Assembly: GCA_028554645.1 (NCBI GenBank)
Contig: JAQOOI010000079.1
Coordinates: 496,001 to 560,000 of the forward strand
Length of the DNA: 64,000 bases
Direction of reading: 5' to 3'
Origin: Omphalotus guepiniiformis
Lineage: Eukaryota; Basidiomycota; Agaricomycetes; Agaricales; Omphalotaceae
Shown: positions 32,561 through 45,579 of the stretch, one piece after another
How positions within the stretch are numbered: the first letter of the stretch is position 1
How the letters are laid out: each line of letters starts with the position of its first letter
The notes under the pieces: generated by a model
The model's input: the letters and a program-made list of their open reading frames with translations, nothing else
What the model was told of the DNA's origin: nothing
Databases searched by the model: none
Program-made: the position numbers and the translations under genes

Positions 32561-34193
32561 CTAGTAGCGTTGCCACCACACCCGGTGAACTGGGCGGGCA
32601 GTCGTGCTTGATGGTGCTGAAGGTGCAGCATTCTCCTTGTTTGACCCGTACTTGTGCTTCACGCTAGTAGCTTTTCGAGCTAGCTGCGCTTTCTTCGCAC
32701 TTTCGGGAGACAGGAGACGAACAGTCGATAACCGCGATGGGTCACCAACGTCACTAGAGCAGCGATGAGGGAGAACGTCAGTTGTACCACAGCTAGGCAG
32801 CTGCGGTGGCAGTCGATGAAGAGGAAACGCACGATCCTCAGAAACACTGAGGGGGCGGACTACCAGAACAACAGCATCTCCTTCATCAGCTAGTGAAACC
32901 GCGACATTCGCGCTGAGATTCGCGATGGCTTTGAACATGCCCATGTCAGTAACGGACAGGCTTGCCTCTATCTCAGACAGCGATAACACGGAATCCATAC
33001 TGACGATGGCCGGAGGCGTGGCAACCGACTCTTCGGGCGGAGGATTGGCAGCGTCATACACGTGAGTTCCGGAGGCTGAGGCTAAACCCTGAATACCATC
33101 TGATAACTCCTCATAAGGAGCGGTGTCCTGAACCTATCATAACAGCGTCAGCATTCGTAGTATACAGCCGATAAAGGAAGATAAACTTACCCTAGAGCTC
33201 AAGCCCACCGCCTCCAATTTTTCAATCAACGCCTCGAGCGGCGAAATAATAACACAGTCATCGACAGCAGCGACGAATGTGTCAGTTCCGATGAAGGAGG
33301 GTACATCTGAGGACAAGTCCTCAGATGGAACGGTGACCTGAACCTATCAATAGAGGGTCAACACTCGGACACAGTCGATGAAGGTGAGAGATATTACCTC
33401 GCAGTTCAAGTCAACCGTTTCCATATCGTCGTCGTCAGCGTCGTCACATCTGCGCGATCCGCTGCCGCCCTCGCTCATCAGGACAACGTCGTCACATCTG
33501 CGCGATCCGTTGCCCTCGACGAGCTCAGGAAACGATGATGGAATTATACCCTCACATCGGACGACACCTCGAGTAAGGTCTGCACCTTCCTGTAATCTGT
33601 TTCAGTATCTTGTAATATCTGACAATGAGGAGGCATTCACCTCGACGTCTATAGCCGTCGCTGAAATACCGCCCGACCTCAGGACAACGTCGTCACTGCT
33701 TCGCGATCCGTTGCCCTCAAAGAGTTCGGGAGGAAACAATGTTGTCGAGGGAATACGACCCTCACGTTGGACGACAGCCTGAGTTGGGTATCCTACACCC
33801 TTCTGTGATTTCTTTCAGAAACTGTATCAGTTGACAATGAGGAAGCATTTACCTCGACGCCCATAGCCGTAGCTTCACTGATGCCCAAGCCCCGGAAAAT
33901 GACGCTGCCAATCCGCGATCCGCTGTCCTCGAAGAGTCCTGGAGGAGTCGACGATGTACAGGGAATAGAACCCTCGCATCGAACGACGTCCTGAATTGGG
34001 TTGCCTAAGCCTTTCTATAACGATGTTCAGAATCTTGTTCAGCTGACAATGAGAAAGAGATACCCACCTCGACGTCCTCAGCTGCAGCGTCCTCTCTACT
34101 CGTGAGCCACCGGTCTAGGAAGTAGTAGAACGGGATGCACATGAGTACCAACACAACAACAACAACTGTCACCACAACAGGTACAGAAGACAT
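32561..34193 (-). CDS. Single-pass membrane protein built from tandemly duplicated exons (455 aa), no known family
   Basis: Predicted exons 34193-34068, 34014-33853, 33802-33641, 33589-33398, 33343-33191 and 33133-32561, all joined in phase 0. Exon 1 encodes an N-terminal membrane helix (PVVVTVVVVVLVLMCIPFYY) and a short charged segment. Exons 2, 3 and 4 are repeats: KGLGNPIQDVVRCEGSIP, KGVGYPTQAVVQREGRIP and EGADLTRGVVRCEGIIP, each with GSR and DDVV-like blocks. Exons 2 and 3 are both exactly 162 nt. Exons 5 and 6 share a second repeated start (VQVTVPSEDLSSDV / VQDTAPYEELSDGI). The last exon is long and acidic, then basic near the end (RKATSVKHKYGSNKENAAP), stop at 32561. An alternative start at 34256 adds 21 residues. 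Function unknown. The gene lies between two copies of the RRP3 3' end. Confidence 0.65.
33641..34014 (-). repeat. Tandem exon-intron duplication inside the membrane-protein gene
   Basis: Two 162-nt exons plus their flanking introns (each intron ends near a CATTGTCAnCTGA-like stretch) form a tandem repeat of about 212 bp. A third, longer and more diverged copy follows at 33398-33589, with its own internal duplication of GGATCGCGCAGATGTGACGA. Confidence 0.75.
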
Positions 34194-34927
34194 AGTGATG
34201 TAGTGATAGGTTGTGGTTGTGTAGCAAAGAGCGAGATAGTAATGGTATGGAACCAAGAGCTATACTGGCGGACTTTGAAAAAGAGCTGGAATATATACTG
34301 AAAATGGGAGATTTGTCAGGTAAGACAAACAGCTTTGACCTCGGCTAACGTTTTTGGATGTAATTTAGGCTAGAAAAGGGAATTACGCGCTGGCTAAGCA
34401 GTCGCAAATAGGAAGGGTGGCTGTGGAGGTGGTAAGAAGAGAGCTGGGCGGGGATGGTGGGGATAGCGGGGTATCGAGAACAGAGGCGAAGGCACTCAAG
34501 CTCGTCGAGTCTAGAGGTGAGCAGACAGATTATTCGAAGTTTTAGGCCTCTACGGAGCAGATGAACCTGCAATTACACAGATCGTATCAGCATGGAAGGC
34601 ATAACGATTGAAGCTCTTTGTCCAGTCTTTCACTGAAAGGCGAAAGGTTCGGGACCGAGTACGACCTCTTGAACGATCCAGAACGACAACGAGAGATCCA
34701 GGGAGTTGCTGCAGGGGTACATTGCTGGAACAGGTGCGCACTGGCAATCGACGAGGTCAGCTTCACCTCGTACAACGAAAGCCCTCAATATCCTCTGTTC
34801 AGCGAACTCGTACGTCTTCATCTCCATTCATTGTATTCCCGCCTTGCTCAGGATTACATTGTTCGTGCCCTATCTCTAGCTCATTGACCAGTAACGACGC
34901 CTCCGAGTCATAGGTACCATGCACGAC
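34194..34927. other. Spacer, no recognised gene
   Basis: Holds an open frame of 89 codons near 34618-34887 that begins at TTG and shows no family features. I see nothing else. Confidence 0.45.
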
Positions 34928-35544
34928 ACGGTCATATACCATCCTTGTTCATCAATGCCACATAGTACATGACATCTCGCCTTTTGGCCATCGTGGATCT
35001 CCCTCGGTTTCGACACGACGATTTATGAAAAGCTGAGAAGCAAAAGAGTCAGCTTCAGACCCAGCGCATGAATCAACAAAGACGCACCTCGCATCATACT
35101 TCAGCTTCAAAGGAACACTTGCAGGACCAGAGATGGAGCACCTCGCAATCAACAACGCCGTTCATTCGACGGACTGCTCTCGGAGTGATCGAACTTTGGC
35201 TAGGTTATCGCTATCACGGACTGGTACGGTCATATATGTACCATCCTTATTCATCAATGCCATCCAAGTACATGACTCGGACATCCCGTCTTTTGGCCAT
35301 CTAGGATCTCCCTCGCACTCGACACGACGTTTTATAAAAAGCTGAGAAGCAAAAGAGTCAGCATCGAACTCAGCGCACGAATCAACGAAGACGCAGCTCG
35401 TATATCGTATCGTACTTCAGCTTCAGGTACACTTCAATTACCAGGGATGGAGCACCTCGCAATTAAAGCGCCGTTTTGCCCTCGGAGTCACGGAGTGTAC
35501 ACCTCTATCGAAATTTGGCTAGGTTATCGTTGTCGAGGACTGGT
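34928..35544. repeat. Tandem duplication of a ~300-bp unit
   Basis: Copy 1 is 34928-35225 and copy 2 is 35226-35544. Shared segments include ACGGTCATATA, CTTTTGGCCATC, AAAAGCTGAGAAGCAAAAGA, GATGGAGCACCTCGCAAT, TTTGGCTAGGTTATCG and GGACTGGT at the end of each copy. No coding sequence recognised. Confidence 0.8.
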
Positions 35545-35958
35545 AGACCCCAACATACCCCCAAACCAAACGTGTTGTTGGGGGGCCACATAACTCTCGG
35601 AGCTTTTGGGAAGCAATAGGAAGGTTCATCGAGTATGTAGCAGAAAAGAATCAAGGGGGCGAAGCTTTGCTTGGCGTGTCGGGCGGCTATCACTAGCTGG
35701 GCGTCTATCAACTCGAACGTCTCTTCAGAGGCCCTCAGCTGTGCTCAAACTATTCGCGATGCTCAATAGTATCACAGTTCAGATGGTGTCACTGGTCCAG
35801 CGATAGAATGCATTCGGGCCAACATTTGCGAGTTACACGCATGGGTACTAGAGCTACAGATCATGATACATGGGGGTAGGACAGTGGCAGAAATAAACGG
35901 AAAAGTGAACTACAAAGCAGTGTTCCCCACAAAGCGACCCAAAGTTCCATACCCAGGC
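35545..35958. other. Spacer containing the flank of the dispersed repeat
   Basis: Contains the second copy of the dispersed repeat from 35824 on, which is the native 3' flank of the RRP3-type gene. No gene recognised. Confidence 0.45.
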
Positions 35959-37564
35959 TCATGACCGGCGACTCCTTTTACGAGAAACAGAAGGTAACCC
36001 AGCTTCCACTTCATCATCATCTCTATCACCATCATCACCATTCGCAATCACCTTATTCCGACGCCCCCTCTTCACTCCTTTCCTACCCTTCGACTTATCC
36101 TCCTCTCTCAACTGATTCGTAGCAACTCTACCCGCCTCATCCACTCGTTCACGAAGTAAATCAACTTCATCCTGATTATGCGGAAACGGATCTAACTTGC
36201 GACCTAGGACGAGTTCTAACCGCTGCATGAACTCTATATCGTATTGAGAAGTCATTAAAATCGATTTGCCGCTGCGGCCTGCACGGGCTGTACGTCCTAC
36301 GCGATGGATGTAATCTTTTGAGTGTGTCGGAGAGTCGTAGTTGATGACAACGTCGACGCAGGGTATATCGAGACCTCTGTGATGTGACACGGGAGACAGC
36401 CAGTTATTTGACCAGAACGTATACGTAAGTTGATCGTATAACTCACCGACTAGCTAGATCCGTGGCAACGAGAATGTTACATCCTTCACTTTTGAATCGG
36501 TTTAGGGCACCCAGTCGTTGGCTCTGGGCCATTTCGCCATAAAGTGGTACGGAGCGAAAGCCAAGGATGCGTAACATTACTGCAAGCCTATTATAGTAAA
36601 CAGGTGGTTATAGGCGGTAACGTCAGGACATGACTGCAAACTCACTTTCGGGCGCAGGCTTTGGTTCGGACAAAAACGATGATAGAGTTCTGTGCCATTG
36701 AGTTTAGCAAGGAAATCAAGGTGACCTCTTTTTTGATGAAGGGACAGAGAATGTAGTACTGGAGAAGAGAGGAGACGGTGGTGTATCTAAAAGATGTTTT
36801 CTTGGTTGATTAGAAAGTTTAGTGGACCAGAATTCGAAGGCTCACTTTGTAGAGACCTGGACGCGAACAGGATTTCGAAGGCTTGCACGTTGCAGTTTCG
36901 CAACCTTGTCGGTCAAAGTTGCGGAGAAAAGATATGTGGTACGTTCAGTTGGAATTGCTTTCAGAATTTCGTCTATTGCGATACCGAAATCACTATCCAG
37001 CAAACGGTCAGCCTCATCGAGAACCTATACAATGTCAATGTTATTGAATTGACGAAGCAGCAGAGATCTCGCGTGGCGCACCAAGAATTTTACACTTCTA
37101 AGATTAAAACCCTTCGTGCTCTTGAGATGATCCAACAACCGTCCCGGAGTAGCGACGACAACATGTGGTTTCTTCGCCAGCATCACAGCCTGCGTTACAC
37201 GATCTTCATCTCCACCGACGATAACCGCCGTTCGAACTCCCATAGCAGCTCCAAGTGCATCGAATTGAGAAGCAATTTGGTACGATAGTTCACGTGTAGG
37301 AGCAAGAACACATGAAAAGAGGCCTTGAGGAGCTGCCCATAGATGATGAAGAACAGGAAGTGCAAATGCAGCTGTTTTTCCTGAGCCTGTTGGGGCGATC
37401 CCAATTATATCGCGGCCCTCGAGCCCAGCAGGTATACAGTCAACTTGAATTGGGGTAGGTTTGGAAAAGTTCATACGAGCAACAGTTTCGAGAAGAGGAC
37501 CAGAAAGGCCAAGTTCAGAGAAGGATGGAGGAGTAGTTGTTTCTTCATTAGTGTTCTCCATCAT
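35959..37564 (-). CDS. RRP3: RRP3/DDX47-type DEAD-box ATP-dependent rRNA helicase
   Basis: Nucleolar helicase needed for 18S rRNA maturation. Motifs in order on the minus strand: Q-motif region [18 protein letters not shown], motif [12 protein letters not shown], motif Ia [24 protein letters not shown] motif [14 protein letters not shown] (completed by removing an intron at about 37077-37024), SAT motif [53 protein letters not shown] and [13 protein letters not shown]. The DSDFG after DEAD and TVSSLLQYY are characteristic of the RRP3 group. The tail is basic ([21 protein letters not shown]), consistent with nucleolar location. Start MMENTNEE at 37564 (or the next codon). Upstream of the start, 228 bp are shared with the divergent large gene. 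Confidence 0.92.
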
Positions 37565-37791
37565 GAGGATGAGTGAAAAGAGACTCACCTCCAAGACGTG
37601 CGAAAAACAGAAAATTCGAAACCTTGCCGCCCGGCGCCTAACTTGGCGGCGCCTCTTTGGTCTCAACCCGGTCTCAACATAATCTTCCTCTTCTTCATAG
37701 AAATATTCTGGAAACGAATACGTTAAACACCTCATACCGGTTAACCTAGGCAACTGATATAATATTAAGAACCCCTTCGAATGATACTTTA
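37565..37791. promoter_or_regulatory. Compact bidirectional promoter (227 bp)
   Basis: Separates the start codons of the RRP3-type helicase (-) and the UNC80-like gene (+). Both promoters must lie in this interval; no TATA box at a normal position. Confidence 0.5.
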
Positions 37792-40700
37792 ATGGAAGGC
37801 CGTGGTTCAGGGGAAAGAAGGACGCCTCGTCGTCTCTTCTCATTGGACTCAATGAAATCCCGTCGGTCCTCTTCAGAAACTTCCGAAGGAGACAAGCCGA
37901 CGAAGAAACGTGGAAAAGGACATACGAAACTCTTAACGCTGGACCAGGTCGATGAACATGTAAACGATTCGATTTTGTCGCTGAACAACATATCCGAGTC
38001 ACCTCGTTCGATTACCCCGAAACCGTCCTTCTCTTCACTGACATCGTCTGCAGCAGCGTCTCGACTGGCTCTTCCTGCATTAGCGACGAATGTGACGGTG
38101 CGGTCAATGACGCCGGAAAATCAACCTCCGTCGTCACCCTCTACTGCTCGGTGGAACAGTATTCGCCAGCATGTAATGCCTACACCTAGATCGACAGGGC
38201 ACCACACCCAACAATCTTCCTCCAATTCTCTCTCATCCTTCAACACTCAACAGTCCCGCCATGGTCATCCAAAGTCTTCCTCATCCAAATTCGCACAGAA
38301 GCTAGGGTTCAGAAATGTAGTTGACCATGCTCGTCAAGTTAGGGTTGACGAGACACAACACTTCGCTTCGGAGATTCAGAGAGCTTGCATGGCTGCGAGA
38401 TACATTGATCCTCAGGCAGTAAGCAAATACAATGCTTCTCAAACTCCCATGAGTTCTGCTTTGTACTTGCCATTCGTGTCAAGCGCGTCCCTAGCTGCTG
38501 CTGCTGCTGCACCGGGCAACAGTGGCCAGACCACGAAGAAGGGTAGTGATCTGCGCCGTCCACAATCAACTTATTCTCTCGGTGCGAGCGCTCGTGCACT
38601 AGGTTCAGTCAAACCACTGCATCATACACTTCTGAACTACGCAGGACCCTTCGCGGATGGATCTCAGCCATTGCCGCAACTTCCCGTTGAACCCCTAGTT
38701 ATGTCGACCTTGCTCAGTCCGTTTTTGACTGTCGACAAAGTGCCGGGATTAGAGGAAGAGAGGTGGACTGCTATGGAAGCATTTGAGGTTATCGTCAGGA
38801 CATGGAACCCTGCCGACGAGGTATTCCTTTCTCTCAATCATGTTCTACCTCATTCTGACTTGAAAACAGATTATTGCAGTTGAACGTTCCTTATGGTGTG
38901 TTCAGGCCGCTCTATGTTCTTCTCCACCTCTCCGCACCCGCACCCTAAGCGCGCTCTGGTCCTTAACCGTCTCCCCCGAAACACACTATCCCGCTACTAC
39001 CCCTCGAACACTCCAAACACTCCTCCATGGTCTTTTCCTTCTTCTTCCTGCAGCCCGAGAACAAGTCGGTCATGACGCCGACACAGAGGACTCTCGTTTG
39101 CTCTCTGAAATTGTCTCGCATGTGTATGCCGGAAGTGGAGGTGACCTCGACGATCTAGCCATCGAAGAAGAATATAATGCCCTTTTCGTTGATGGAGATT
39201 CGTCTCAAACGATTAGAGATGCAGTCACTGTTGAAGCGCTTGCTAGGTGTTTGGAGTACTCGACGGAGGAGACGAAGCGGTGGCTCTTGACAAACTCTCT
39301 CGAAGTATGTCCTTTCGTTGTTTTACTCCCGTGTTCGGTCTTTTCTGACGAGATCGCATTTTAGAACCTCTGGTCTCTTTCACCTCGTGATCTCACGTTC
39401 ACTCCCTTACAAACAGCTATCCACTCAAGGATTTTAGCCAGCTTCACTCGCGCTGCCTTGGGTCTGCTTTCCTCCTCCTTATCTTCATCATCCGAAACCA
39501 AATCAGACTTACGACGCTACAACGATGGAGTACTCATTGTACGTGCTCTCCAGAGCCGAGTATTTCCCTCTATCGAGGCTATAACCAATGTCGGAGCTAC
39601 TGAAGATCCAAGGAAAAATTCTGTGGAGATTGTACTAGAGGTCGTTGCGCTGGAGGGACCGGTACACACGGGCACTGGAGGAGGAGAATTGATTGGGTGG
39701 GCTGTTGAGATGGTTTGTACGTGGTTAAAAGGAAGAAAACCGGAGTGGAAGGCGAGTTTTGAAAAGGCAGTTAAGCATCTGGTGAGTATTGAGCACTGTA
39801 TGTGTTTCTCTATTTCTGAAAAAGTCTCGGTTGCTTGCTATTTAGGTGGAAACTAGCCCATGGGCGAGAGTAATCAAAGTCTTGACACCGTTGATACGTC
39901 TCTTGCCTCGAGACGTTCAGAAACCTGCAGTGACATTACTGATACCTCTTCTTAACGAAGTAGGCAGCCACTATCTTCACTCATCTCCTATCTTACTGAC
40001 GTTCTCATCTCCTCCATCCAGCGTCTGGTTAACGATCCACCTCCCTCCACCTTTTCCTCTTCCCTCGAGACCCTTCTGACAACCCTTTCTCATCAATTTC
40101 CACAACAATTCTACAAACCCCTCTTCCTTCTCGCGGCCTCTTCAAAAGAATACGCTGCGGTTAATCACTTGCGTGTTTTGACGGCGTTGGAAAGGGTTAT
40201 GCCTGGGTTCTTGATGCGAGATGCGGAAATGGTTGCGGTGGCTATCATGAGTGATGGAGGGACTCAGGATAAGGAAAACACAAAGGAATGGGGGAAGGCT
40301 AGGCTAGGCCAGTTGGTGTTACTCGTGGAGTTGATAGCGAGGGTACAGGATATGCGGCGAGTTAGGGAAGGTTCAGGTTTATCGGTTAGTTGAACTTTTT
40401 CTCTCGTCGTTGTTTCTCATGTTGATGTTGATGATTCGGGATCATCGAACAATGTTTCGGATACTCTGTTCGTGCATACAGCAAAGTTTTCTGTTGAGCT
40501 GGAAGCGAGATTGGCTATTCTCATTGATGCCAAGGTATGTAAAGTACTTCTTCTATGTTCCTCGCCTCAATGCCTACCACGACGACGAATCCTGTCCTTC
40601 AAAGCACTTCTGATCTATTCAGTTCTAGGAACGGACAAGTTTAGTACCTCCCTCGCAGCGATTGCTCTTTGCTGTGCTTTTCAGAGAAATTAGGCTTTTG

Positions 40701-43700
40701 ACTCGATCATTGAAGAAGTATGTGTACGCTGCTATATCGGTGTCACAGTATCGTACTGATTGGTTTCCTTTGATCTCTAGTGCAACCTGGGTCCCGAAAT
40801 TCGTTTCGTGGTTTGTAAGCTACCACGAGACGGAGAATGAACATCTGAACGAGACTTTTGATCTCGAAGTCATGGATGCTGTTTCCCAACTTCAATCTTT
40901 GTATGCGTCTGCGAGCGATGGAACACGGCCTTCTCATAAGGTATGGAAGTTTCATGATATTGTTGACAACGAACTTGTATTGAGATTCTTTTTACATCTA
41001 GCTTCGCAACACGCTTGTTCTCTCTCCTCTCTTGGATCAGTCGTTTTCCCAGTCGTCCGAGAGTGTTAATAATGGCACCGCTTCAGCGATATTTACCCAG
41101 AGAACTCCATTACTGGAAGGTCTGGCGAAAGGGTTCGAAGCGAGAGTGTTGAAGCTTCTTGTCGCTATGTCGGCGATTACTCAAGTGGAAGACTGGAAAC
41201 GAATTGGAACGCTTCTCTGGGAAAAGCATTTGGAAGAGAAAGATCCGGCTATACTCTCTTCCGTGAGTCATTGGTGTATCGAACATGGATTCCGATAAAA
41301 GACTAACGTTGTTTTCCTTCGTACGTTAGGTCTGCTTTCTGGTGATGCAGTGCGCAGAGAAAGCGCCCCTGGATCTATCGGCGTGTATTCAGGTCGATCT
41401 TCAGAGGTACGCAACCTTATTTTGGTGTCATCGGAGCCTGTTGAATGATAGACGTCAACTCTACAGCGCGAGCGACTCCAAGAGACTATCTGCGATCCAT
41501 AAGCTTAGTACCCTCCTAGACTGGCGTTTTCAGATAATGTCTCAGCACGTCGTCGCTGACCGGGCTCATCGACCTTTCAAAGTCACTCGAGGTCCTCTCC
41601 CTTTTGTCGCTACCGACATGGGTACTGGTTTATTCGTTCTAGAACCTGACCCTAACGAGGTTAAAGATAAACTCCCCTTGGAACTTCGTAAGAAGCTTGC
41701 TGAAATTGGGTGGGACAGTGGTGATATGCCTGTGAATCAACAGCTGGAGTGGATTAGAACTCCAATGACTCTTTTGCCTGTGCTTCAAATGGATAAACTA
41801 GATACTAACGAAAGCTCGGCGTTAGCGTCACCCCATATTGCCTCCCCAATGTCTTCGCCTCAGAAATCTTCACCTACTTTGGGTAGTGAAAAGGCAGAAG
41901 AGCTTGCGCTTCTTCGTCGCAACTCTAGCTCGGGTGGCCCGTCCGCAGGACTGAAACGTCGAGCTGTGTTTGTGCCAGCATTGACACGAATACTGCCAGA
42001 CGTCGCGAAACTAGTGTTCGATAGTAATTTTACTGTTGCATACGCTGCTCGCAACATGGTCATTGACCTCATGCGAAACGATCCTGGGCTTCTGACTCGC
42101 CCTGTTTGGGACCTCCTCGGCGGAGACGAGCACGAATTGACTAGTGCAGTCACCTCCTTGCGAGCCTTCCTTCATGTACGAAAAGCTCTCCCTCCAGCGG
42201 TAGCACACAACCTGCTCAATTACCTAGCTGGGTTTCTCAAGTACATGGCCAGACAAACAGACGAAGAGAATTCATTTCATAAATACGCTCGTATTGTTCC
42301 GATTATTGGCAAACTCGTGACGCAAGTGGGTAACATGTCTATTCGCGAGATGAAGAGAGCCAAATTGGACATGTTTTTCATACCCTCTGGTGTGCTCTGG
42401 TTCCCATCTTCTGCGCCACCCGGACCAATGTTCCCTCGTCGTGCCGATACTCTGGATAATCCGTTCATGTCTGTCAACCGAGGCGATTTCCCTGATCAAA
42501 TAGTTTCTATGATCATGATTCGCATATCCCAGAACATGTTGTTTCTTTCTATGCTTAAACGAAATCCTGGTGACGTGCAGGTCGTGAGGAAGAGCATGGC
42601 GAAACTTGTTCTTCCATCGTGGGATGCGGCGACCGAAGGTTTACCGCTCGAGTTGAAGGATTTTGTTCCGGTGAAGCAAACGTTTGCTAAGAAAGCTAGT
42701 ACGGCAGACATCAAGCTTCGAGGACTGTCGCTGCTGCTTTCACGCAGTTATGTTCTGCTTGTAGCTCAGGTTTTCAGATGCATCTCTCGTCATTTGAACG
42801 ACCGGAACGAACTTGCTATCTTGATTGATGGTCTGAATCGCATACTTTTGGTGCATGGCAGTGATATAGGAATAGTCGCCCAGGTGTTGATCGGTATGAG
42901 CTTTCTCCTTATACGTCATATTTGAGTGTTCTGATGATTTTGTAATAAACCGTTTAGCATTGATGGTGGCAAGTACTCGATTCCGACGTCTTTTCGCTTC
43001 TGGAGGAGGATACGTTCTATTCATGCCTGCTTTATTCAAAGTCTACGTAGAATCTGAAGCGCATTCTGGTATCCGAACCGCTATTGAGTATGCGACCAGT
43101 CGATTCTATGCTCATCATCTAGAGACATTCGTATTCCAGAGTCTGGACACTATTACACATGTCCTCCTCCTCCCTGGTGTTGATGGCACATGGGTGGGAC
43201 GGAATGTCTACACCCTGTTTGCTTCACTATGCCGGGTTGTCTCTCCTTACGGCCGAGACGCAGACGGTCCAGATGTCGCAGGCATATATGACGCAAACAA
43301 GCATCAAGAAAGAGAGGCATTGATGATTCTCACTGCAGAGGAGAAACCTCAGACCTTTCTTGCTTTTGTCAAACAAGGTGGTGGTGGCCAAGGTCAGAAT
43401 GGCAAAGTGGACGTTACTGTCGACTTGCCGAAAGAATATGAAAAGCAGCAACTATCAATCGACGATTTTGTTCGCCTCTTACTCACTGTCATTGCCCATG
43501 ATCTGGCCATAGCTCGTGCTGAACGATTCCTCAGGCTCCTGCGATATGTTGCCCCTCCCCTGTATGATGCTTCTCATTCCGCTCGCACAGTCTTGCAAGA
43601 AGGTATTGACGCACTGGGCGCCATACTATCTAGGCCTGTCCCAAGGACGAAGGCATCAGAGGCTGGTCGATCAGACGACGGACATAGCGGGCAGGACATC

Positions 43701-45503
43701 AAATCACACATCGAGAAACAGATGGCAGATTCCAAGACTCCAAGCAACATGACAGAAATGCGAGTGCTTTATCTATGGCTAGTCGCATCATTTTGCCAGG
43801 TTGGGGGTAGGTTATCGCCGGAAGCCTCTCGAACTGCGTTCGACTTGGTCAAAACAGTCTTACGGGATCCATCATTCACTGCGCAGGACTCTATGGCTTC
43901 GTTCTTGGGTGTGTTCGCGAAAGCATCCTTGTTTCGCGAGGAACGACGAAGTCTTAAAGCTGTTGTATATTTCTTACGCGATCTTGCACCAGTTATCAGT
44001 GCATACGCCCTCACAGTCAACTTCTCGGAAGTGTTTGACATTATTCGCCAACTCGTGAGGGATCCAGTATACTCTCGCGACCCAATGTTCTGCCATCTTG
44101 TCGTCACTCAAATCTGTGCCGCTGGATTGAACGCGTGTAATCTTGCAGGATCGGAAAAGCTTTTAGAGTCTCTCCCTTGTAGGCGCGCTCTTGTTTCACT
44201 CTTAGCAGATGCAATGTGTCTTCGCGAGGCAGATGTACTAACCGAGTTACATCTACACAACCAGCATTACGACTTTCTTGCCTATGTTGTATTTCCTCTC
44301 GCACTGTCAATGAAGACGGTGTCAGAGCTCGATATAGATGGTGCTGGATTGGATCCTTCGCACCGAAGCATTCGAACAAGAGCTTGGGTCCGTCTGCTAC
44401 ATTATGCCATGTCTTGCTGCCACAAGAGTCATGATACACAGGATGGCTCCCCAACTCGCGAACGTAATAGGTCTCGGGATAGAAGCAGCGGAACGGGATA
44501 TAAATCACACCTTCCATCGCTTCTTATCGCCCTTCAGGTGATCAAAGTGATCGTCATCCGTGCGGAGAAAGATTTGACTTCCAGCTTCCCGGATGTCTGG
44601 AGTAGACTCGGGGTTTTTTTGAAGACGATTTTGACCGAAGGTGGTGGAGAATTTGCAATGCGCGCGCAGGAGTATTCACCTTCTGCCTCTCCAACTCCTT
44701 CTCCAAGAGCCAGCGGACAATTTGACCTATCGATTCCTGCTCCTTTATCACTCAACCTTGGTCCACGGTCGTACATAAGCCCTCGAATAGTCGACTATTG
44801 CCTCTGGTCAATATCAGAATTAATTTGTGTTCATCGCACTCCATTGTTCATCCAATTACGAGCGTTCATGCACGACAAAGTGCGAGCTCTAGACCAAGAA
44901 CTCCGCTATCAACAAAACCTCTTCGCCGTACCCGGTTCACGCTCTAGACGTACTTCTTCCTCTGTATTCTCTAAACGTCGACGTCGAGTTTCGGATGCAA
45001 TCTCGCCTGAAGCTTCTCCTCATCTAAGTCCCCTACCAGCTCGCGATATTTCACCTAATCTCCTAGGTTATCAAAACATACCCCCTCTATCTTCCCGTGA
45101 AGCCTCTCCGATAGGTCCAGGTCCACGAATCGTCCATCTTGGTCTAGTCTCTAGCTCCGCACTCCAACGCTCGGCGTCGCCAGTAGGAGGGAGTGTGAGA
45201 TTCATGGCGAAGACTACTAAAGTGAAGTCATTGGTATTGATTCGTAAGACCTACACTCGAATTCGAGTAGTTCAGTGTTGTATGGGGTACGAATCGTGTC
45301 TGTTGCCTCTACCGAAGAGCAGTATCGATTGTGATACTGATGCTGCTCAGTTGGACGAGACGCCTAATACGTTGGCATGGAGTAGACGTCAGGCACTGCT
45401 GGAGGTGACTAACGAGACTAGGGAGCTGATAGAAGAGTTTGAAGAAGCACTGAGCGAACTGGATGGTGCTCCTGTCATAGTTGATTCGGCAACTGATTTA
45501 TGA
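37792..45503 (+). CDS. Very large helical-repeat protein, probably UNC80-like cation-channel complex subunit
   Basis: About 2,400 aa in a dozen or more exons. The first ones were checked for phase: 37792-38820, 38870-39304, 39365-39781, 39846-39959, 40022-40370, 40482-40534, 40659-40717, 40781-40940. The N-terminus is disordered and Ser-rich, followed by a long helical, HEAT/ARM-like body (for example SMAKLVLPSWDAATEGLPLE, RNELAILIDGLNRILLVHG). An intron near 42914 joins VLI to ALMVASTRFRRLF. The near C-terminal block PRIVDYCLWSISELICV precedes a Ser/Arg-rich tail. Length, architecture and remembered resemblance to fungal proteins named UNC80 support the call; UNC80 scaffolds the NALCN/Cch1 class of channels. 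Without a search, a Fry/Mor2-type morphogenesis protein remains an alternative. No enzyme motif seen. Confidence 0.5.
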
Positions 45504-45579
45504 GTATACTTAGCTTGGATACATCGTTAAGCTAACTTATTAATTTTCTTCTTCTACTTTCCCCTTGTCAGATTTCGTA

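Noticed and set aside
31963..32579. Long overlapping open frames on both strands of the A/C-rich tract
   Set aside because: They arise from skewed composition without stops, and translate to monotonous Phe/Trp/Leu or Lys/Asn/Pro sequence without start context or splice signals.
36794..37288. 164-codon + strand frame
   Set aside because: Antisense to the conserved DEAD-box exons of the RRP3-type helicase.
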